DNA from: Coprobacillus cateniformis
GTDB lineage: Bacteria; Bacillota_I; Bacilli_A; Erysipelotrichales; Coprobacillaceae
Direction of reading: 5' to 3'
Assembly: GCF_009767585.1 (NCBI RefSeq)
Contig: NZ_WSNW01000001.1
Location: 3,432,041-3,496,040 of the forward strand
DNA: 64,000 nucleotides
The notes under the pieces were generated by a model, which was not told where the DNA came from, searched no databases, and worked only from the letters and a program-made list of their open reading frames with translations. The first letter of the stretch is position 1; the number at the start of each line of letters is the position of its first letter. A program made the position numbers and the translations under genes. This document shows positions 42,070 to 51,459 of this stretch, piece after piece.

Positions 42070-45045
42070 ATGGATTTTGAAAATGGCAAGTTTCTGTTAG
42101 ATATTTATAAAAATTATAAAGATTTACAGCATTTCTTTTTAGATAATGATTATCAACAATCATTAATATCTTTTTTTAATATATTAAAACCATTAATTCC
42201 CATCAAAAATATTGCAGCTTTCTTTTTAAAGAATAAACAAGATAAAGACTTTTTTTATGTTTATCAAATAGAAGATTGTCAGTTATTAGAATACATTCAT
42301 ACTCATCATGAAAAAACAATCTCGTCTTATCATTCATCAGTTCACTATCTACTCATTTGTCCACTTATAAATCAAAATACTTACTATGGGGAACTTCTTT
42401 TTATAAGAGATATTCATGAAGGCGATTTTACACAAAAAGATAAAGAAGTATTAAAAGACATTGCTCATTTTTATACAAGTGTATTTATAGATAAAGATAC
42501 ATATCTACACAACTTATTAAATAATAATACTATTTTTAGTCAATTCCTAGATAATATCAAAGCTAATGTTCTCATCACCAATCCACATACAGATGAAATT
42601 CTTTATATCAATGAACATATGAAAAAGAATTATCGTTTAGATAATCCTATTGGTTTACAATGTTGGAAAGTCTTACAAAAAAATGCCTACCATAGATGTG
42701 ATAATTGCCCTGTCAAACTCTTGATTGAAAATCCGCAACAATGTTATTCATGGGAAGAAATGAGTTCTTTTGATAATCATGTCTATCAAAACTATGATTG
42801 TATGGTTGAATGGTTTGATCATTCATTAGTTCATTTTCAATATTCAGTTGATATTACTGCTATTAAACAATTAACAATAGATGCATCATTTGATGAATTG
42901 ACTGGTATCTATAATCGTAAGTTTGGTAAGCAAGCATTACAAAATCAAATACTTAAAGCCAGAGATGATAATAAAAATATCATTCTATGTTTATTTGACA
43001 TTGATCACTTAAAACAAATCAATGATAGTTACGGGCATCACGATGGGGATTATGTTATCAGCACCATTGCTAGTTATGTTAGAAAGACTTTAAATTCAGA
43101 AGATGTTTTTTTAAGGTTGAGTGGTGATGAATTTTTACTCTCATTCTATGATAACACTACTGATAATATTCATGAGCACCTTAATCAAATTTTGAATGAT
43201 TTAGAATCCTTAAAGCATGATGAAAATCTTCCTTATTATCTATCATTCTGTTACGGATTGTACAAAATCACACCGGATTGTTCATTATCATTAAATGAGA
43301 TGATTACTCATGCAGATGAAAAGATGTATAAATGGAAAAAACATAATCACCTTAAAAAAGCTCTAGATGATCTCAAAAAAAATTCTCCAGTTCAGAATCA
43401 ATTTGATTATAATAAAGATTTATTATACGATGCTTTGGTAAAAAGTACTGATGATTATATTTTTATTTGTAATATGAAAGACAATATATTTAAATACACA
43501 CCTTCAATGGTTGAAGAATTTGATTTCCCAAGTGAAATCCTTACAAATGCTGCAGCAGTCTTTGGAACAAAAATTCATCCTGATGATAGATATGAATTTC
43601 TAAACAGCAATCAGCTTATAGCTGATGGTAGAACAGATAGTCATATTGTTGAATATCGTGCTTTAAATAAAAACAATGAATATGTCTGGTTACGATGTCA
43701 TGGTCATGTTGAATATGATCAAGATGGTGAACCAAGTCTATTTGCTGGCTTTATCACAAATTTAGGCAAGAAAAATTATCGTGATAATTTGACAGGGCTT
43801 TTCAATCAATTTGAATTAGAAAAGAGAATTAATGAAACCGCAGGCCCTTTTGCTTTAATGATCTTAAATATTAATGATTTTAAAAGTATAAATCAACTCT
43901 TTAATCGAGATTTTGGAGATAATGTCTTAAGAATTATTGGCCAGAATCTACAGACATTGCTACATAAAGATGCAACCGTTTTTAAATTAGAAAGTGATGA
44001 ATTTGGAATTATGTTCAAAAATATTGATATTCATTCTATTCAGCATATATATCAACAGATCGAAAAATATAGCCAAGATGCTCATAGTTATGAAGATAAA
44101 CATTTTACTATTCAATTCAATGCTGGATGTGTACTGTCTCCCAAAGATGGCAATACATATTTAGAACTGAGAAAAAATTGTGAAATTGCCTTGCAATATA
44201 GCAGATTGCAAGCACAACCTCATTTAATTTTATTTCATTCTCATCTTTCAGAGGAAAAAACATATTCACTCCAATTAATCAATGCTCTAAAACAAGATAT
44301 CTTGAATGATTTTGAAAATTTTTCACTGGTCTTTCAACCAAAATTTAAATCGCACTCACACAAACTTATAGGATTTGAGGCATTGTGCAGATGGAAAAAC
44401 CCTTATTTTCAAAATATAGGCCCCGATACATTTATTCCTATATTAGAGAATTCAGGAGATATTATTCCTTTAGGAAAATGGATATTTAATCAGTCTCTTT
44501 TACAATTAAAAGAATGGATTCTTTATAATTCTTCTATTATGATGAGTATTAACGTCTCTCATGTTCAACTTATGGAAAATAACTTTGTTTTATTTATTGA
44601 ACAAACACTTCATAAATATCATATTCCTGCACAACAAGTGATTATTGAGTTAACAGAAACAGCCATTGCTCAAAGCGCCTACCTTGTTATTCAAAGAATA
44701 AAAGAATTACGGGCACTCGGAGTTCAAATTGCAATGGATGATTTTGGGAAAGGATATTCTTCACTTTCCTTGTTAAAGGATGAACCTTTAGATATTATTA
44801 AAATTGATCGCTCATTTGTCAAAGATATTAAGAAAGATACTTTCAACGCAACATTTATGAAATCAATGATTGAACTTTGTCATCAGATTCAATTAAAAGT
44901 TGTTGTTGAAGGAATTGAAACAAAAGGAGAATTAGAAATCATTGAAACTTTCAACCCTGATTATATTCAAGGATACTATACTGGTAAACCTATGCAAACT
45001 GATGATAGTATTCAATTGATTCTTAAGAAAAATGTTGACAATTGA
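42070..45045 (+). CDS. PAS-GGDEF-PAS-GGDEF-EAL cyclic-di-GMP protein
   Basis: A 991-residue soluble signalling protein. In order: a GAF-like region (1-140), a PAS domain (about 150-270) with Cys residues CWKVLQ and CDNCP, a GGDEF domain with signature RLSGDEF (351-355 S-G-D-E-F), a second PAS (about 445-565), a degenerate GGDEF with L-E-S-D-E-F, and an EAL domain. The EAL part is intact: FEALCRW, ELTET, MDDFGKGYSSLSLL, IKIDRSFVKDI, VVEGIET. It can probably hydrolyse c-di-GMP; synthesis by the first GGDEF is uncertain. It sits beside the pilus operon, transcribed the opposite way. Confidence 0.92.
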   Translation: MDFENGKFLLDIYKNYKDLQHFFLDNDYQQSLISFFNILKPLIPIKNIAAFFLKNKQDKDFFYVYQIEDCQLLEYIHTHHEKTISSYHSSVHYLLICPLINQNTYYGELLFIRDIHEGDFTQKDKEVLKDIAHFYTSVFIDKDTYLHNLLNNNTIFSQFLDNIKANVLITNPHTDEILYINEHMKKNYRLDNPIGLQCWKVLQKNAYHRCDNCPVKLLIENPQQCYSWEEMSSFDNHVYQNYDCMVEWFDHSLVHFQYSVDITAIKQLTIDASFDELTGIYNRKFGKQALQNQILKARDDNKNIILCLFDIDHLKQINDSYGHHDGDYVISTIASYVRKTLNSEDVFLRLSGDEFLLSFYDNTTDNIHEHLNQILNDLESLKHDENLPYYLSFCYGLYKITPDCSLSLNEMITHADEKMYKWKKHNHLKKALDDLKKNSPVQNQFDYNKDLLYDALVKSTDDYIFICNMKDNIFKYTPSMVEEFDFPSEILTNAAAVFGTKIHPDDRYEFLNSNQLIADGRTDSHIVEYRALNKNNEYVWLRCHGHVEYDQDGEPSLFAGFITNLGKKNYRDNLTGLFNQFELEKRINETAGPFALMILNINDFKSINQLFNRDFGDNVLRIIGQNLQTLLHKDATVFKLESDEFGIMFKNIDIHSIQHIYQQIEKYSQDAHSYEDKHFTIQFNAGCVLSPKDGNTYLELRKNCEIALQYSRLQAQPHLILFHSHLSEEKTYSLQLINALKQDILNDFENFSLVFQPKFKSHSHKLIGFEALCRWKNPYFQNIGPDTFIPILENSGDIIPLGKWIFNQSLLQLKEWILYNSSIMMSINVSHVQLMENNFVLFIEQTLHKYHIPAQQVIIELTETAIAQSAYLVIQRIKELRALGVQIAMDDFGKGYSSLSLLKDEPLDIIKIDRSFVKDIKKDTFNATFMKSMIELCHQIQLKVVVEGIETKGELEIIETFNPDYIQGYYTGKPMQTDDSIQLILKKNVDN

Positions 45046-45092
45046 CATTTTGCCATATAAAATATTCATGCAATTCAATAACTTTGCTTGAT

Positions 45093-45147
45093 ATAGCTAT
45101 AGATTTCTCTATTTCTGATTTTTAAATAGACATCTATAGCTATTTTT
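45093..45147 (+). terminator. 12-bp hairpin before second MATE gene (terminator or attenuator)
   Basis: ATAGCTATAGAT (45093-45104) and ATCTATAGCTAT (45132-45143) with an inner CTATTT/AAATAG stem, then TTTTT. It ends directly before the MATE ribosome site (GAAAGGAG), so it may end the EAL transcript or attenuate entry into the MATE gene. Confidence 0.75.
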
Positions 45148-45163
45148 ATGAAAGGAGTCTTTT

Positions 45164-46513
45164 ATGGAAGAAAAGAAAAATCCAATGGGCTATAAGCCTA
45201 TATTCCCTTTGTTGATATCAATGGCTTTTCCACCTATGATTTCAATGTTAATTCAATCATTATACAATATTATAGATAGTATTTTTGTTGCTCAATTAGG
45301 AGAATCAGCATTAACAGCAGTTTCATTAATTTTTCCTTTACAGAATCTATCTTTAGCTTTTTCTTGTGGGATTGGAATTGCAATGAATGCAATGATTGCA
45401 AGACATTTAGGAGCAAATAATGACAAAGATGCTTCACATGTCGCAAGTCAGGGTATAGTTATGAGTCTCTTGCACTCTCTTTTGTTTGTGTTGATTGGGC
45501 TGTTTTTTATTGGACCATTTGTTCATTTATTCTCTCAAGATAAAGATGTTATAACATACGGTTTACAGTATGGGACAATTGTTATTACATTTACATTTGG
45601 TTCGTTTATTCATATTGCTGTTGAAAAGATGTTTCAGGCTTGTGGAAATATGTTAGTTCCTATGATTATGCAAATTATTGGAGCCCTTATCAATATTATT
45701 CTTGATCCAATTTTTATTTTTGGATATTTCGGTTTGCCAGCAATGGGCGTTACTGGTGCTGCCCTTGCCACAATTATTGGACAATTTGGAGCAGCTATTC
45801 TCTCTATTTATCTGTTTTCAAGACACAATGAACATATTCATATATCATTCAAGCACTTTAAAATCGATTTTCAAGTCTTTAAAAATTTATATAGTATAGC
45901 TATACCATCAGGTGTAATGATGTGTCTACCATCTGTTCTTGTTTCAATTCTTAATGGTGTCTTAGCAACCATTTCACAAACCGCTGTGGCATTCTTTGGG
46001 GTTTATTTTAAACTTCAAACATTTGTTTATATGCCTGCTAATGGTGTCATTCAAGGATTGCGACCTATTATGAGTTATAATTATGGCGCTAAACAAAAAG
46101 ATAGAATGGATCAATCAATAAAAGCCGCTGGCTTGACTATCGCCACTATTTTGACTTTAGGAACACTTCTCTTTTCAATATTTCCAACACAGATATTATC
46201 ACTTTTCAATGCCAATCAGGCAATGTTAGAGATTGGTATTTCAGGATTAAGAATACTCTCTATATCTTTTGTCTTATCAACATTTGGAATTTTAATGTCT
46301 GGTGTTTTTGAATCATTGGGTAAAGGAAATTATTCTTTAATTATCTCTTTATTAAGACAATTTATCATTATTATTCCCCTCTCACTCTTATTTATTAGCC
46401 ATATCGGTTTAAGTGGTGTTTGGTTAACCTTCCCCCTATCTGAAAGTATTGCAAGTCTTATTGCACTCATCCTCTTTATAAAAGTATACAAAAGGATTAA
46501 TCTCATTGATTAA
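45164..46513 (+). CDS. MATE-family efflux transporter (second)
   Basis: A 449-residue, twelve-helix MATE antiporter, only distantly similar to the one at 22517-23845. Features: FPLLISMAFPPMISMLIQSL at the start, SIFVAQLGESALTAVSLIFP, IAMNAMIARHLGANN, and PSGVMMCLPSVLVSIL at the start of the second half. Likely exports drugs or metabolites; substrate unknown. Preceded by a strong hairpin and a good ribosome site. Its stop codon lies within a bidirectional terminator shared with the GNAT gene. Confidence 0.93.
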   Translation: MEEKKNPMGYKPIFPLLISMAFPPMISMLIQSLYNIIDSIFVAQLGESALTAVSLIFPLQNLSLAFSCGIGIAMNAMIARHLGANNDKDASHVASQGIVMSLLHSLLFVLIGLFFIGPFVHLFSQDKDVITYGLQYGTIVITFTFGSFIHIAVEKMFQACGNMLVPMIMQIIGALINIILDPIFIFGYFGLPAMGVTGAALATIIGQFGAAILSIYLFSRHNEHIHISFKHFKIDFQVFKNLYSIAIPSGVMMCLPSVLVSILNGVLATISQTAVAFFGVYFKLQTFVYMPANGVIQGLRPIMSYNYGAKQKDRMDQSIKAAGLTIATILTLGTLLFSIFPTQILSLFNANQAMLEIGISGLRILSISFVLSTFGILMSGVFESLGKGNYSLIISLLRQFIIIIPLSLLFISHIGLSGVWLTFPLSESIASLIALILFIKVYKRINLID

Positions 46514-46523
46514 TCCTTTTTTT
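46490..46523. terminator. Bidirectional terminator between MATE and GNAT genes
   Basis: AAAAGGATTAATC, loop TCATT, GATTAATCCTTTT and more T. The convergent genes overlap by 11 bases inside it. Confidence 0.9.
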
Positions 46524-46958
46524 GATCATAACAGTTTCACCATGAATATCTTTTTCTCCATTAACAACAAACCCAAACTTTCGATAAAGATCAAAAGCAC
46601 ACTGATTATCATCATATAAACTCAAGTAAATGTACTGACATTGATATTCATCAAAGATATGCTTAAGTAAACAATTTAAAGATTGTTTACCAAGACCCTG
46701 CCCTTGATAGTCAGCAGCTATTAAAAAACGATCCAGCCAAACTCGCTCTTCACCATTTTCCTGCCAAAGTCCATACATTGCAAACCCAATCAACAATTCA
46801 TCTCGATACAAACCTACTGGTCGCCATAAACTGACTTCTTCACTCTCTTGCAAACATTCCTCTACACTTTCTATGTATCCAACCTGTGTGTCTTTAACTC
46901 TTAGTTTTAAAATCTCTTGACGATTAAACTCATTCACTTCTTTGATTTGAATATTCAT
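46503..46958 (-). CDS. GNAT-family N-acetyltransferase
   Basis: A 151-residue GNAT protein. Acetyl-CoA site LDRFLIAADYQGQGLGKQSL (Q-x-x-G-x-G), followed by YIYLSLYDDNQCAFDLYRKF and GFVVNGE. The pattern VWLDRF-I resembles SpeG/PaiA-like or diamine acetyltransferases, but the substrate is not determinable. Single gene, convergent with the MATE gene. Confidence 0.85.
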   Translation of the reverse strand: MNIQIKEVNEFNRQEILKLRVKDTQVGYIESVEECLQESEEVSLWRPVGLYRDELLIGFAMYGLWQENGEERVWLDRFLIAADYQGQGLGKQSLNCLLKHIFDEYQCQYIYLSLYDDNQCAFDLYRKFGFVVNGEKDIHGETVMIKKRINQ

Positions 46959-47181
46959 AATCCTTCTACCTTTACTATATATTATAAGAATAATGTATAA
47001 ATGATTTGCTATAATAGAATATAAAACGATTTTTTTCTCTTATTATCAACTCAATTTTACACTTTCTTATTTGATATCTCTTATTATCTTATTGACTTAT
47101 TAACATTATATGAACACTTTATTTGATTTTTTTCTATTTTCCGTTAAAATATAATAATATTGTAAGAAAGGTTGTGAGAAT

Positions 47182-48000
47182 TTGGATATCCTTATTGATA
47201 CTATTAAAGATACATATTTAATTCTTCCTATTCTTTTTATTATGTATCTTTGTTTAGAATATTTTGAACACAAAAATATTAACCAACATTTTGATAAATA
47301 TCTTATTCGCTATGGTCCAATCTTTGGTGCTTTACTTGGTATTATTCCTCAATGTGGTTTTGGTGTTCTTGCCAGCTTACTTTTCATAGAAAAAAGAATC
47401 ACTCTAGGGACATTAATTAGCGTCTTTATTGCAACAAGTGATGAAGCGATTCCAATTCTCTTAACATCTCCAGAGCTCTATTCTTCTTTATTAGAAATTA
47501 TTATTTTTAAATTTATATTGGCCATTTTGATAGGGTACTTGGTAGATGTCTTTATCAAGGAAAATCATCTTACTTCTCAAAAAGATACTCATGACCATTG
47601 CCATAATCATTCTCTTTTTATTGAAGCTTTCTTAAGAACAATCAAGATATATGCATTTATCTTTGTTGTTAACTTTATTTTGTCTGCAGCAATAGAAATG
47701 ATTGGAACGGATCAACTCTCTTATATCCTCTTAGATAATAGTCTTTTACAACCAGTTGTGAGTGCTATTTTTGGTTTTATTCCCAATTGTGCAGCCAGTG
47801 TCATTTTAACACAACTGTATATGAATCAAGCATTAAGTTTTGCTTCATTGTTAGCAGGTTTAATTACAAATGCTGGGCTTGGAATTTTAGTTTTACTGCA
47901 AAATAAAGTCAATACAGCAACAATCCTTAAAATATGCCTTATTTTACTGATGAGCGCTCTTTTTGTGAGTCTCCCATTACAATGGCTCCATCTTCATTGA
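47182..48000 (+). CDS. Putative metal exporter, ArsP_2/putative manganese transporter family
   Basis: A 272-residue protein of about eight to ten helices. Two repeats are visible: FGALLGIIPQCGFGVLASLL and IFGFIPNCAASVILTQLY each carry the family's P-x-C core. A His-rich cytoplasmic loop (THDHCHNH) suggests metal binding. This matches the family often annotated as putative manganese transporter or 10-TM heavy-metal exporter. The start is a TTG ten bases after AAAGG. Substrate not proven, and no manganese riboswitch is seen upstream. Confidence 0.8.
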   Translation: MDILIDTIKDTYLILPILFIMYLCLEYFEHKNINQHFDKYLIRYGPIFGALLGIIPQCGFGVLASLLFIEKRITLGTLISVFIATSDEAIPILLTSPELYSSLLEIIIFKFILAILIGYLVDVFIKENHLTSQKDTHDHCHNHSLFIEAFLRTIKIYAFIFVVNFILSAAIEMIGTDQLSYILLDNSLLQPVVSAIFGFIPNCAASVILTQLYMNQALSFASLLAGLITNAGLGILVLLQNKVNTATILKICLILLMSALFVSLPLQWLHLH

Positions 48001-48490
48001 TGAAGCCTTTTTTGACAAAATAAACTTGTGATGGAAGATAGAATAGCCATATCAATGGAACATGAATAGAAAAAATATATTGTATAGCTACACATATATC
48101 ACATAATCCCAACAATACTATTGTAATGAATAAGGAATGTTTTTTCTGATAAGCAACAATTAAATTTGTAAAACTCATCAAAATATAACAAAGGACAAGC
48201 ATAGGCATTTGTGGATAAAGCAAGAGAAATAAAAAGATATAAAATTTATAATGACTCCCAAGAATTTCATGATATAAACATTGAACAACAATGAATAGAA
48301 AAATCCCCATTTCATAATAATCATTTATTAACAAACAATAATCTGCTAATAAAACAACCCATAAAACAACAATACCTTCCTTTCTATATAAAGTATATAA
48401 AAAACATAGAAAAATACTCAAATATTTCAGCCATACTGAATCACAAAACATTATAAAAATAAAAAGAATACATTCACTTAATAGAAACAT
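47939..48490 (-). CDS. Hypothetical membrane protein
   Basis: A 183-residue, very hydrophobic protein with six or so membrane helices and no motif I can name with confidence. The late segment PLIWLFYLPSQVYFVKKGF recurs in small Bacillota membrane proteins, as I recall. The 3' end overlaps the convergent metal exporter gene by 62 bases, so the C-terminus may be extended. It lies 21 bases after the PHP gene and is probably cotranscribed. Confidence 0.6.
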   Translation of the reverse strand: MFLLSECILFIFIMFCDSVWLKYLSIFLCFLYTLYRKEGIVVLWVVLLADYCLLINDYYEMGIFLFIVVQCLYHEILGSHYKFYIFLFLLLYPQMPMLVLCYILMSFTNLIVAYQKKHSLFITIVLLGLCDICVAIQYIFSIHVPLIWLFYLPSQVYFVKKGFINEDGAIVMGDSQKERSSVK

Positions 48491-48511
48491 ATTCTTAGTA
48501 TTTCCAATTCA

Positions 48512-49297
48512 CTATAATTTATGAAAAATTGGTTTCATTTTCTCAAATGTACAAAAAGAATCATATCCTATTTTCTTCAATTCATCATATACATATTGAA
48601 TACGACAGCCAACATGTTCTTCCTCATGTGTATCAGAGCCAACCGTGATAATTGTCCCACCTAATTGATGATATAATTCCAAAATATAATGAGATGGTGT
48701 CAAATCATTCAATTGATATCTAAAACAAGATGTATTGACTTCAATCCCTTTCCCCTTCTTGATAATGTGTTTTAAAATTTTAATAAGAATATCTTTCACA
48801 TCTTCATCTGGATAATTACCATGTTTATCATAACGCTTAATCATATCCAAATGACCTAAAACACTATAATCATCAAACTTTTGGATCACATCATAAATAG
48901 CTTGATAATAACCTCTATTGTATTCCCGCTGAGTTTTTCCTTCTTGATATTTATATGTCCAAAATTCTATATCATCAATTTGATGATTAGAAAGAATTAT
49001 AAAATCAAATGGATACTCTTGAAAATCTTTTTGAAAAGAAGAAATTGTATGCATTTGCACACCAAATTCACAACCAAATTTTATTACAATTTGATTTTTA
49101 TATTTTTCTTTCCATTTTAAATAACCTTGATAATAATCTTCATAATCAACAACATAGTTTCCCATTGTTCCATAATCACTATGTTCTGTAAAACATATCT
49201 CATCCAATCCCATATCTATTGCTTTCAATATTGCCTTCTCCATATCATATTGAGAATCATTACTATAATTTGTATGCATGTGATAATCAGCTAACAT
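48512..49297 (-). CDS. PHP-domain phosphatase, histidinol-phosphatase (HisJ/HisK) family
   Basis: A 261-residue PHP phosphoesterase. Metal-binding motifs: DYHMHTNYSNDSQ, CFTEHSDYG, KFGCEFGVQ, LGHLDMIKRYD and late TVGSDTHEEEHVG. The family includes histidinol-phosphatase of histidine synthesis, but no other his gene is nearby, so a different small phosphoester is possible. GGAGG precedes the ATG. Confidence 0.88.
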   Translation of the reverse strand: MLADYHMHTNYSNDSQYDMEKAILKAIDMGLDEICFTEHSDYGTMGNYVVDYEDYYQGYLKWKEKYKNQIVIKFGCEFGVQMHTISSFQKDFQEYPFDFIILSNHQIDDIEFWTYKYQEGKTQREYNRGYYQAIYDVIQKFDDYSVLGHLDMIKRYDKHGNYPDEDVKDILIKILKHIIKKGKGIEVNTSCFRYQLNDLTPSHYILELYHQLGGTIITVGSDTHEEEHVGCRIQYVYDELKKIGYDSFCTFEKMKPIFHKL

Positions 49298-49451
49298 TTT
49301 TATTCCTCCTTTTTTATTAAGTATATATGACTTTATATTATATATCTCAAATTCATCAAATTTAGAAAATAAATTATCAAATATTGAAAATATTCTCTTT
49401 TCTTTATGGAAATATTCTATAATGGAATTATCTTAATTAAAGGAGGACATT

Positions 49452-50471
49452 ATGTTAACAGTAGGATTTATTGGAAATGGAAAGAGTGCAAATCGCTATC
49501 ATATTCCATTCATATTGCAAAGATCAGATAAAATAAAGATTAAAATGATTTATACTAGAAAGCATTCTCGAGATGTTTGGGATGAAATCCCTGGTGTCAT
49601 TTATACAGAAGACTTACAAGAACTTTTAAATGATCAGGAGGTACAGGTGATCATTATATCTACACCCTCACAAAGCCATTATGAACTGGCAAAAACTGTT
49701 TTAAATGCAGGTAAAAACTGTGTGGTAGAAAAACCATTTACAGAAACTCTTGAGGAAGCTAAAGAACTTTATACCTTAGCTAAACAAAAAGGGGTTATGA
49801 TTCAATGCTATCAAAACAGAAGATTTGATAGTGACTTTTTAACAGTTCAAAAAGTCATTGAATCAGGAAAACTTGGTGATCTTCTAGAGTTAGAAATGCA
49901 TTTTGATTATTACCGTCCTTATATCCCTGAGTCTGTTCACGAATTCAGTCAAATCAATTCTTACTTATATGGTCATGGTTGTCATACTCTTGACCAGGTC
50001 ATTTCATATTTTGGAAAGCCAGATTCTATCCATTATGATGTGAGACAATTATTAGGAGTAGGAAGAATGAATGATTATTTTGATTTAGACTTATACTATG
50101 GAACTTTAAAAGTCTCTGTCAAATCTAGTTATTTTAGAGCAAAAGAACGTCCAAGTTTTATTATATATGGCAAAAAAGGAATGTTCGTTAAAGAAAAAAA
50201 AGACAAACAAGAAGAACATTTAAAAATGTTTTATATGCCTGACCATGAAGATTTTGGTGTTGATCTTCCTCATGAGTATGGCACACTGACTTATTATGAT
50301 GATAACAATCAGTATCATGAAGAAAAAGTTGTTTCTGTTAATGGTGATTATGGACGTTATTATGATGCATTGTATGAGACACTTATTAATGGTAAAGAAA
50401 AACTTGTCAAAGATGAAGAAACACTTTTACAACTCAGAATCTTAGAAGAAGGAATTCAAGGGATGAAATAA
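49452..50471 (+). CDS. Gfo/Idh/MocA-family oxidoreductase
   Basis: A 339-residue NAD(P)-dependent oxidoreductase. The N-terminal Rossmann domain has TVGFIGNGKSANRYHIPFI (GxGxxA-like with a changed third position), VIIISTPSQSHYELA and the E-K-P motif (CVVEKPFTETLEEA). The C-terminal part contains GHGCHTLDQVISYFGKP, where H-x-x-D/H is expected. Resembles YhhX/YdgJ-like sugar dehydrogenases; substrate unknown. Single gene with its own terminator. Confidence 0.92.
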   Translation: MLTVGFIGNGKSANRYHIPFILQRSDKIKIKMIYTRKHSRDVWDEIPGVIYTEDLQELLNDQEVQVIIISTPSQSHYELAKTVLNAGKNCVVEKPFTETLEEAKELYTLAKQKGVMIQCYQNRRFDSDFLTVQKVIESGKLGDLLELEMHFDYYRPYIPESVHEFSQINSYLYGHGCHTLDQVISYFGKPDSIHYDVRQLLGVGRMNDYFDLDLYYGTLKVSVKSSYFRAKERPSFIIYGKKGMFVKEKKDKQEEHLKMFYMPDHEDFGVDLPHEYGTLTYYDDNNQYHEEKVVSVNGDYGRYYDALYETLINGKEKLVKDEETLLQLRILEEGIQGMK

Positions 50472-50518
50472 ATATTGTAACAATGTCAATGTTTGCTTCA
50501 TGCTCTATGTTCATCTTA

Positions 50519-50562
50519 AAAAATGATAAGTCCTAAAATAGCAGGTCTTATCATTTTTCTTT
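50519..50562. terminator. Bidirectional terminator after oxidoreductase gene
   Basis: AAAAATGATAAG (50519-50530) and CTTATCATTTTT (50547-50558) with inner pairs TCC/GGT. It also covers the stop of the convergent small gene ending at 50551. Confidence 0.85.
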
Positions 50563-50823
50563 TCTATTAAACTTTGAATCAATATATAATATAGTTGGAT
50601 CGTTTATTTGATATGAAGCAATAAGCCACTTTGTTGCCAGATATTTATTAATAATATCTAATAAAGCCTTTTGATCATAAGTCTGTCCATGACAGCAAAG
50701 TTTTAATCCACAACAAGAACATCCACCTACAGTATGTAATGAATACTCAATATGATTATCCTTTAATATTTGATTTAATTGAGTCACCATCAAAACATCA
50801 ACAGTACTTTCCATTTCTATCAC
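50551..50823 (-). CDS. Small cysteine-rich hypothetical protein
   Basis: A 90-residue protein with a striking central motif GGCSCCGLKLCCHG (five cysteines) between two helical/strand regions. The layout recalls the small Bacillota family annotated RDAC, which has a single cysteine turn at that site, but this is a weak memory match. A metal-binding or redox role is possible. It has its own ribosome site and lies between two terminators. Confidence 0.55.
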   Translation of the reverse strand: MIEMESTVDVLMVTQLNQILKDNHIEYSLHTVGGCSCCGLKLCCHGQTYDQKALLDIINKYLATKWLIASYQINDPTILYIDSKFNRKEK

Positions 50824-50840
50824 CTATTCTTATTATACCA

Positions 50841-50880
50841 AAAAAATAGAGATTCACAAATATATGAATCTCTATTTTTT
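50841..50880. terminator. Bidirectional 16-bp terminator hairpin
   Basis: AAAAAATAGAGATTCA and TGAATCTCTATTTTTT are perfectly complementary across an 8-base loop. It begins at the stop of the gene ending at 50880. Confidence 0.92.
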
Positions 50881-51149
50881 TAATGAGTATGACGAAAAGC
50901 CAATCCTAATTCTAAACCTCTCTGAAATTGAATAAAGGCATATTCAAAATAAAAATCATTAAAACAATTTTCCAAATTCTTAAATTCTTCCTCAGTCAAT
51001 ATCAATTGATGTTCATAAATTCGTGAAATGAACTCTTCCATCAAATCAAAATAACTATCATCTACATTTCTCATCATTTCTATTTCTTCATCTATCAAAA
51101 TAACATCAGATGTATAAATTTCTCTAATTATATTTTCTCCTTGAAACAT
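50880..51149 (-). CDS. Hypothetical acidic protein
   Basis: An unrecognised 89-residue acidic, helical protein (EEIEMMRNVDDSYFDLMEEF, then NCFNDFYFEYAFIQFQRGLE). It resembles small DUF-type helical bundles but has no named motif. GAGG precedes the ATG. It lies 58 bases after the dinB partner gene and may belong to that transcript. Confidence 0.5.
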   Translation of the reverse strand: MFQGENIIREIYTSDVILIDEEIEMMRNVDDSYFDLMEEFISRIYEHQLILTEEEFKNLENCFNDFYFEYAFIQFQRGLELGLAFRHTH

Positions 51150-51207
51150 AAGCTTTCCTCCTCATATGATCCAACAACATTGTCAGTTATTTTCTACAAG
51201 AAAACAT

Positions 51208-51459
51208 CTAGGGTTTGTAACTTTCAATAAACCAACGATCCCTTTCATAAAAAAGAAATCTATCTTTACCATCAATCCGACATTCATAAAGAAGTCCACA
51301 CCCACCAACTTGTGAAGCTGCCTTTCTAATATTATAAATTTTATCAATTCTAAAACTTTCTTTCCCTTCCTCTCCATCCCATATTAAATAAAGCGGTTTT
51401 AACTTCCCCTCTTTACTTGTTAAAACAATAACTTCAACATACCTTTTGTATAAACGCAT
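51208..51459 (-). CDS. Small protein encoded with Y-family polymerase
   Basis: An 83-residue protein: YVEVIVLTSKEGKLKPLYLI, then RIDKIYNIRKAASQVGGCGL and KDRFLFYERDRWFIESY. Short proteins with an I-x-x-I...R-x-A-S...GG-x-G...Y-x-C-R-I...W-F-V-E pattern commonly follow dinB/umuC-like genes in Bacillota; function unknown. Its ATG overlaps the polymerase stop (position 51459), so it is translationally coupled. Confidence 0.72.
   Translation of the reverse strand: MRLYKRYVEVIVLTSKEGKLKPLYLIWDGEEGKESFRIDKIYNIRKAASQVGGCGLLYECRIDGKDRFLFYERDRWFIESYKP

Noticed and set aside
46959..47181. Manganese (yybP-ykoY) riboswitch before the metal exporter
   Set aside because: The region is plain AT-rich sequence without the conserved aptamer loops.
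51183..51377. 64-codon minus-strand frame
   Set aside because: Out-of-frame overlap with the polymerase partner gene, which has the better start and composition.
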